A stretch of DNA of 64,000 nucleotides from Thalassia testudinum (lineage: Eukaryota; Streptophyta; Magnoliopsida; Alismatales; Hydrocharitaceae). The stretch spans positions 45,818,001 to 45,882,000 of the forward strand of contig JAZHRO010000039.1 of NCBI GenBank assembly GCA_037157565.1. The letters run 5' to 3'. Made by a program: the position numbers and the translations under genes. Of this stretch, positions 57,451-64,000 are shown piece by piece (position 1 is the first letter of the stretch; every line of letters starts with the position of its first letter). The notes below the pieces were generated by a model. That model had not been told where the DNA came from. It saw nothing but the letters and a program-made list of their open reading frames with translations, and searched no databases.

Positions 57451-59125
57451 CATCTATATTTATAGTTGCATTCTAAATAACCAAATTATCATTTGTCATT
57501 CTATAGTTTCATGTTATCCCTCATGTTCCACCTTTAATAAATAACATCATTGATTAGTTATTTAATAGATGTCAAGAACATGGATAGTTCCAAACTATGG
57601 CTCCCACCTTAGTTGCATGCTCTGCAATATGTCACAAGGATCTTCAATGTTTGCTCTAAAATAATTAACATCACATGTACATAAGATTGTTTGAAAATTA
57701 ACCTTTAGTCCAACAGTCTATACTCCAAAATGCTATACTTGTATAGATAATCCAGTAGTTTGTTCTACCATCCTTTACTCTAAAAACATCCAATCCTAAT
57801 ATACATTACTTTATAACATTTTGTCTTGTCATTTAAATTTAATTTTTCATCTGATCAAGAACATAATATATTTAGTCAAGAAACCCAAGTGATTGATCCG
57901 GTGGTTGAGCAAGTAGATCTTCCATCTAACTAGTCAAAGTTCAAATCTTATCTTACTCAAATTTATCAAGTCTATAGCACCTTGATGCTTGAAAATGGCG
58001 AGGCTGTTTATAGGGCTTAAGATTTGATGAATATGTCTCTAGCTTCGTATCATAAGTGATTAAGGGTTCAATGAGGAGGTTAATCAAGAATATTCTTTTG
58101 AGGATATGTTCTTTGGAATCAAACGATTTGAGTGGAGAGGTCCAATTGATTAATCTATGCCACTTATCAATTTTTACATCTTTAAAAGTGATAACTTTTT
58201 TCCCTCACATGTGACCTTCTTTTGATTTTGCAAGCAACCAAATCTATGGATGATACATAGGGTTTAAGCTCGACTATATATATAAATGGCCCTAATACCG
58301 TGTGAGTGCATCTCGTATAACTCAAAGCCAAGTAGTTTGAGTGGAGAAGCCCATCCCTACGGTCCTAAGAACTTTGTTGGCATTAATTATTAGCTTAACA
58401 TTATAGACCATAACTAATAGCCCAAAAAACATAAGGCGTGTGTATGCATCCATGTAGAGTGTAAATATTTGGGACTTGAGTGGTGTGTGACAATGCGGAT
58501 GTAAAGAAGAGGAAACCTAACGATCGATAGTTTGCATACGATAAGGACATAGACACAAAAGCTTTATGAAAAATTACAATCACACCTATGTCTCACTCTC
58601 ACAATCACACGAGTAGTAGCTATTATGCATTCTTCCACAACTGACCACTTTGAAGATCTCAATCTTCCAATCAGCTTCCACCCTTTGAATCTAAAAGTGA
58701 CGTTAAAAAAATATCACCTTAAATTTATATCGACATCTACAATCAAATATTGACTAAAAGAAATATATAAATGATTCTCAATCTATCATTTGCTCTTGTC
58801 AATTCGATCCACCATATATAGATAAGTCTCCTAACTAAAGTTGTAACGTCATTGTTCCACTCAACTCTAGCAAAAAATCATGTCATCGTGGAGATCGAGG
58901 TCAAGGTAGCTATCAAGTTCGGAGAGTATCTCTGACGACCAAATACTTGACCTCTTGCACAATCTCCAAACCCTTCTCCCACGGAAACGAGGCAATAACA
59001 AGGTGACCAATTATTTGTATATAATGTTATACCTATATATAGAGTTTGCGACATGGGAGCAACATCTACACATGCCTATAAATTGGTAGTACGTATGTAT
59101 TAACGTATATGATGTCGGTGTGCAC
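57451..59125. other. Unassigned intergenic DNA
   Basis: About 1.7 kb of moderately AT-rich DNA. No frame resembles a known domain and no repeat structure stood out. It may be old transposon sequence. Confidence 0.4.
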
Positions 59126-59285
59126 AGGTAGGTTTCGACATCGAGGTCGTTGCAAGAGGCGTGCAGTAGAGTTAGGAGTTTTACATAGAGATGCGGACAA
59201 CTTGAGCAAGAGGTTCTCCAAGCTGCTCGCGGGGATGAAGGCCAGCAATGCCCAAGCTGCCATCGTCAGGAGTTTACTTATGTAG
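59126..59285 (+). other. Exon-like segment of unknown identity
   Basis: After GTGCACAG an open frame reads RFRHRGRCKRRAVELGVLHR, then ADNLSKRFSKLLAGMKASNA and QAAIVRSLLM before a TAG at 59283. Its GC-richer, codon-like composition contrasts with the AT-rich surroundings. The helical, basic-amphipathic pattern looks like real protein. I do not recognise the family. It could be a gene fragment carried by a transposon. Confidence 0.3.
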
Positions 59286-59689
59286 TAGAGTAGGATCCAA
59301 ATCCATGGTTTCTATATTTTGAGACGCAAATGTTAAGAAGATGATGCCACAGTGGTCAGATAATAATGGCCACCAGAGGAATCCAGGAATTCTTTGGTAA
59401 CCATTTGAGTGGCATCATTTTTTGCTCCTTTAGGAAGAATATATTTTATGGAATAATGGAAGGAAATGGCAATTGGGGGAATCGCACCTCACCTCGCGCG
59501 CTCCTCGTCCTCTCCCCTACTTGATTGGGGGATAAGTTTGTCTTTGGAATAGGATGGGTAAATGTCAAGTTGTATTAGATGCTTGTTCGAGAGAAAAATG
59601 ATCCGTATTAGTATTAATTATTATATAATAGAATAATTTGACGGTAATATATTTAATATATGTTAATGTAATTCGAATAAGTTAAATCT

Positions 59690-59890
59690 CAATACCTAAG
59701 TTTTGTTTGTTATGCAAGATATAGCGACTTATCTCATATGTGAAAAATTTTATCCTGATAAAAGGATTCAAAATCTAAGATAATTTTATTCTAAGAGTGG
59801 GATAAATTTATTTCCCTTGTGAAACGCCATGTCCACTTATCTTCCCAGATATCCTTATTTACCTCATGGTTTGACCTATTATTCTCTTAA
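59690..59890. repeat. Dispersed repeat shared with 200-440
   Basis: Both copies have a GGGATAAAT-type core, ATTTATTTC, a gap, then CTTATC/CACCTATCTTCCCA-like words ending near TTTGACCTA/TTTAACCTA and TTCTC. They are diverged. It is probably a small non-coding DNA transposon. No terminal repeats were confirmed. Confidence 0.45.
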
Positions 59891-60614
59891 ACACCAAAAT
59901 ACATTTATGCAGGAACTTTTGAGGGGGCAATTTTAAAATGTTGGCCTCCTGATTCTAACCCAATTTCAGGAATCAACGCCGGTTTCATTCACTCCACGGA
60001 GGAATTCAAAATGGTGGATTTTGCAGAGCCAACTTCAAGTCACGTCACTGGAAATTAAACAAGTGCGATAGATCATAGAACTGATTTGGCTACCTTTTTT
60101 TCTTTCTTGAACGAGTTCCAGGATTTGTGGGCTTTTGCCCGGCCTAGAGTCATCCCTTTTGGGCTCAAACTCGTATCTTCTGTGGCCCACAAGCTCATTC
60201 CCTGGCCCCTATCCACCCACGATTGAAGAACTACGTCTCTCTAGGCCTTACGCGCAAGAAAAAAACATAGATACCAACACACACACAAAAAAGGGAAAAG
60301 CCTACCACTTAGACTTGAAGCTAAGTCTTTTTTAGGCATTGATAACTGATTTTTGGAATGTGAAGGACAGGATGGCATTGTCCCAGTTCATTAATGAAAA
60401 ACTGAAAATATTGAAAAAGTTCAAGCGGTACCCACCATGGACATTGTTACATTTCCACAACCTCTTTGAGGTTTCTTCCATCTACAAAGCATGCCCTATT
60501 CTCTGCCTTTTTTATTTGCTTTTAAATTTGTATTGATATTCTATACTATAAGCCCTTCAGCATTTCAGAATTTTCGAAGTATTTATTGTACAACGCATTG
60601 CTTTGTGTCATTGC

Positions 60615-60676
60615 ATTTAGTGGAAGTTCAAGTTTTTTTTTTTTTTTTTTTTGTAATTTAGTGGAAGTTCAAGTTG
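60615..60676. mobile_element. Poly(T) insertion flanked by a 20-bp direct repeat
   Basis: ATTTAGTGGAAGTTCAAGTT occurs at about 60615-60634 and again at 60656-60675, with a T-run and GTA between them. A homopolymer with a long target duplication is the mark of LINE-type retroposition. Only the poly(A) tail (on the minus strand) seems to have been inserted. Confidence 0.65.
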
Positions 60677-60889
60677 GCTATTGGATCTTAATGCATAAGA
60701 AATGTTATGTTCAAAGATTGTTGAGGGTTTAGGATTCAGGTTTAAAATGTGAGAGACACAATGAAATCGACAAAAAAGTACAGAAATGTTCATGAAATGA
60801 CCACCATGGACATCGTTATATCCCAACAACCTCTTTGGTTATTTATCTGACTTAAAAAAATAAATAAACACATATTGCAACTTAGTTTA

Positions 60890-61240
60890 TAATGTATAAA
60901 ATGAGAGTGGTAATTTTAAGTGATGTATTTTAATTTTTTATCGGTAAAAATCAATTTTCGTAGATAAAAAGTTAATTTGTAAATAAAAAATCACTTCACA
61001 TATATGAAAAATTATATTTGAAATGAAAAATTATTTATCACTAATAGAAAGTTAAAATATATTAATATATTTTAATTTTCAATCAATATATTTTAATTTT
61101 TAATTAATTAAAAATTATTTTCAACCGATATATTTTAATTTTGAGTCAACTTATTAGATTTTCAATAGGAAAATTTTAATTTTCAATCGATTATTTTTAA
61201 TTTTCAATCAATTGATTCTAATTATACATTTCAAAATACG
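60890..61240. repeat. Dispersed AT-rich repeat, copy 4
   Basis: It is closest to the copy at 54230-54640. Both contain a TTTGAA(A/G)TGAAA...TTATCA(T/C)TAATAGAAAG segment followed by repeated ATATATTTTAATTTT modules, and both end before CATTTCAAAATACG/CTTTACAAAATATA. Confidence 0.7.
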
Positions 61241-62085
61241 TTGTTACACATATTTCCATACATGCATCCCATGTCTTATTCTATCTCTTTTTATTCGCAT
61301 TTAAATTTGTATTGACATCCTATATTATGAGCTTTCCACCGTTCCCAAATTTGCTGACATAAGGAAGTATCAAACAAAAACACTCACTTTCTTCCATTAC
61401 TATGCTTTCCGTCATTTTCAACTATTTCGGGACCCCAAATGACGACCTTGAAGATACGGTGAGATTGCATTTTGCGTTTCAATTAGACCTACTCAGGTCA
61501 CATCTCTTTTCTCAAAGTTGAGGCTTGCATCATCTTAAACCAAACACATGATTTTTTTGGGATTAATTTACTTAGACGATTAACCTCTATTTTAGAGTAT
61601 TAACCACTATTTACTTAAGGGGTTAACCATCGTGATTTTAACATTTATTTTGAGGGGGCTAACACATATTTTGCTAACATCAATTTTAAAGAGTTGTTAG
61701 TAAAATTGATGTTAACTACGTAATTCTCTCACATCTAAACTCCACTCTACTGAAACTGATACTAACATCAGTTCAAGTAAATATCACAAGAGTTAACACT
61801 ACAACTTAATACTAATTTAAGTAAATAGAAACTAGTGTTAACACCATCTTGCAAGTAAATAGAAATAGAGGTCAACACCAATTTCACATTTCTTAACACA
61901 ACTTTCCTAACGTATGAAGTAAACTAGCCCTTAGGATTCAAATTCTCTTTTAAACAAGCACTTATCTTATGCAAGAAGAAATGAACATAGTGTTGGGTAA
62001 TTGAAATTTCAATGCATTGCGTACAGGTTTAGCAAAGGATTGTAGACCTATCGGGAAAGAAGATCGCTGACCTCTTTTAAGCCTC

Positions 62086-62160
62086 GTTTGCTAGTGAAAT
62101 AAGAGAGAAAATAAGAATAAATTATTTTATCTTAGAATAAATCTTATTCCGCTAGCAAAC
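62086..62160. mobile_element. Tiny MITE-like hairpin, 75 bp
   Basis: GTTTGCTAG (62086-62094) is the reverse complement of CTAGCAAAC (62152-62160). The centre is itself foldable (AATAAATTATTTTATCTTAG and AATAAATCTTATT). Many plant MITEs have GTTTG-type ends. No target duplication is clear. Confidence 0.5.
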
Positions 62161-62685
62161 ATATCCTATCAAAAAATTAATTCCCTGTCGTGAATATACG
62201 TTGCACCTCACTTATAGTGCAAAGATTGTCCTTTAGCCTATATATAAGCTTGCTACATCAATGCCAAAACATAACCTTTTAGTGCCTAAAATCCTATACA
62301 ATAATGGAGGTTCAATATCCATAAAAACATCGATTGCTGATTTATGGCGGTCCTTCTCATCGAAGCTTTCCACATATCCAAGAATTAAGCTATTCTAAAA
62401 ATAATCAAGAACATAAACCATATCCTTCTTTTTTCGAGGAAAAAAAAGGCACCGCCACCTCCTGCGGTATCCATATGCATGGTGCTGAGCGTGTGCATGC
62501 AATCATGTGTCCCGCATTTGGATCCTCCATTGTAATACATGATCGTTTGTTGTTTTGCAACCCAACCCTTTGGATTGAGATCCAAGAATGAAAACCTGCT
62601 TCCCCGGAAAATTTCAAGAAAGTTACACCCCTTGAAAACTAAACCAAAGACCTAAATATAGCTGCAACAGGCAAATCTGAACCCC

Positions 62686-62715
62686 TCAGTGTAGAAAGGG
62701 GCCCCTCTACACTGA
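62686..62715. repeat. Perfect 10-bp inverted repeat around AAGGGGCCCC
   Basis: TCAGTGTAGA (62686-62695) and TCTACACTGA (62706-62715) flank AAGGGGCCCC, which holds a GGGGCCCC palindrome. The result is an almost complete 30-bp dyad. A regulatory role or hairpin is possible, but nothing nearby tells which. Confidence 0.6.
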
Positions 62716-63004
62716 TTGTCATCAAGCACCTCTGGTGGGACAAAGCGGTTAAGCAGCCTTACTTAATTTCAAAGGGGCTTGGGGAAAGGGACAATGACCC
62801 CCATGCAAATTAGAAAAGGGGGTATTAATTGATAACATTTGGAAAGTAAGGTACAAAATTGGTAGATGATCCAGCAACCTTAGAGACCTTCCGCCCTGCT
62901 CATTCCATGCACTCCGAATGCTCCTTTCCATGCGAGACTGATGGGATATGCAAGTAAGGATCCCCACAGTGTCGCCACCCATCCCCTCCCTCCCTCCTTC
63001 TCAT

Positions 63005-63012
63005 TATATAAG
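63005..63012 (+). promoter_or_regulatory. Possible TATA box and CT-rich leader
   Basis: TATATAAG lies among CCCTCCCTCC tracts and is followed by more than 100 bp of C/T-rich DNA (63013-63120). This is a layout seen in plant core promoters and 5' leaders. The first downstream ATG (about 63148) opens only 30 codons. It could serve a gene past the window or be an old LTR promoter. Confidence 0.3.
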
Positions 63013-63580
63013 CAATCCCTCCCTCATTCTTTCTCTTCCTTTTCATCCTACTCCCTTATCCTCCCTCACACCTCCATTTAAGTGGTAGTCTACCAATCGC
63101 CCTCTCTTAAAAATCTCCTTCTCAATACTCTCTCGTTGCAAGAGAGATGCTTCCGCAACTCACAAAATTCCACATGCACATACTCACGATTAATTACACA
63201 GTTACTACCATTTATTTGTTCATTGTATCCTTTCATTAATGCTTTGGCTTTTACTTATTATTGTGCGTCATTTTTTAATGCGATAACATCGATTCATTTT
63301 TATATCATTAAAAGAATAATGAGTAATTTTTATTATTTATAAAAAGATATTAATCTTTTTCTATTTAAATAGAAGGGATAACAATAGTAATCCTAGTCAT
63401 AAGTAATTTGAAAATAAAATAGAATCAAATCAAATTCTAGTGATAATATAATAAAATAAGAAATTCTAACTTAACTCTCACTCTCAAGAAATCTATTTTA
63501 TTCCTATTTCTAATTTATCTCCAATACTCCCCCTCCACACACCCACAAGAATAGGTAGGGAATGAGCATTGTACTCAGCT

Positions 63581-63830
63581 CCCCCACCAATCATCGATAT
63601 CATTCACATCCTCGAAGGGGTTGGTAAAAGTAGAAGCAAGAGTAGGCTATCTAGCAAATCCTATTGCGACATCAGTGGCTGTCGCAACTATAGCAATAGA
63701 AGAATCCCCCACCAATCATCGGTATCATTCACATCCTCAAAGGGGTTGGTAGAAGTAGAAGCAAGAGTAGGCTATCCAGCAAATCCTATTGCGACATCAG
63801 TGGCTATCACAACTATACCAATAGAAGAAG
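63581..63830. repeat. Two tandem 125-bp units
   Basis: Units start at 63581 and 63706 with CCCCCACCAATCATCG, are about 94 percent alike by eye, and end ATAGAAGAA. The unit length is not a multiple of three, so the duplication would shift any reading frame. On the minus strand the text reads like a copia leader or gag edge (TNPFEDVNDTDDWW). Confidence 0.8.
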
Positions 63831-64000
63831 AACCAACACTTTCAAGAGATTCCTCTGGCAGTCAAACACGGCCACAGTGATAGGAATGGGAGGCTAAGTC
63901 AGAGTCATCTCAATCGTAAGAATCTTAGTCGTTGTCAATTGGTTAGCCCAAGCTGGTTTACCAAATTTCTCCCAACATTTTTCGGGCGAGCGATTTATCC

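Noticed and set aside
1..64000. CRISPR arrays, bacterial operons, ribosome binding sites or tRNA/rRNA genes
   Set aside because: No regular repeat-spacer array, clustered bacterial-type genes, tRNA cloverleaf or rRNA sequence was seen. tRNA-like matches are only primer-binding sites.

Overview
The window looks like intergenic DNA from a large, repeat-rich flowering-plant genome, probably a monocot. That placement is an inference. It rests on plant-type LTR retrotransposons (Ty3/gypsy Athila and Tekay/Del, Ty1/copia SIRE-like), primer-binding sites matching plant tRNA-Asp and initiator tRNA-Met, a CACTA transposon end, and decayed exons resembling plant KU70 and sterol glucosyltransferase. I found no intact host gene. 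Almost every coding trace is a decayed transposon domain or a captured gene fragment. Many inactivating changes are C-to-T or G-to-A transitions (CGA to TGA, CAG to TAG, Asp to Asn), as expected of methylated, silenced DNA.

Left flank (1-7.2 kb): AT-rich DNA with microsatellites and one solo Tekay-family LTR (1230-3868).

Centre (about 7.2-42.3 kb): a CACTA element. Its right end and both subterminal repeat zones are visible; its exact left end is not. It carries minus-strand pieces of two unrelated host genes: three KU70 exons and two exons of a UGT80-type sterol glucosyltransferase. Its UGT80 intron was the site of a nest resolved mainly by target-site duplications. An Athila-type solo LTR (C, 8583-38853, duplication AATAT) contains a SIRE-like solo LTR (A, 8718-33555, GAATT). 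That contains a full-length but dead Athila element (9448-32655). Its gag is split by a second SIRE-like solo LTR (B, 14073-23543, CTGTC). That in turn holds a young non-autonomous Athila-like element (14701-22489, ATATG) with near-identical LTRs and an unknown protein in place of gag-pol. Solo LTR C also holds another reverse-strand solo LTR (D, 34817-37514). Counting the CACTA, the nest is six levels deep.

Right (42.9-53.3 kb): a full-length, degenerate Tekay/Del chromovirus with 2.7-kb LTRs, tRNA-Met primer site, gag, protease, RT, RNase H, integrase and a broken C-terminal chromodomain. The last 10.7 kb is AT-rich, with a copia fragment, dispersed AT-rich repeats, small foldbacks, a poly(T) insertion with a 20-bp duplication, one unexplained exon-like segment, and a 125-bp tandem duplication at the edge.

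The most unusual signal cuts across these families. Short palindromes around GACGTC (full form CCAGACGTCTGG) occur as pairs exactly 20 bp apart in the Tekay LTRs and the SIRE-like LTRs, and once at 19 bp in the Athila LTRs. Unrelated retrotransposons therefore share the same paired site.
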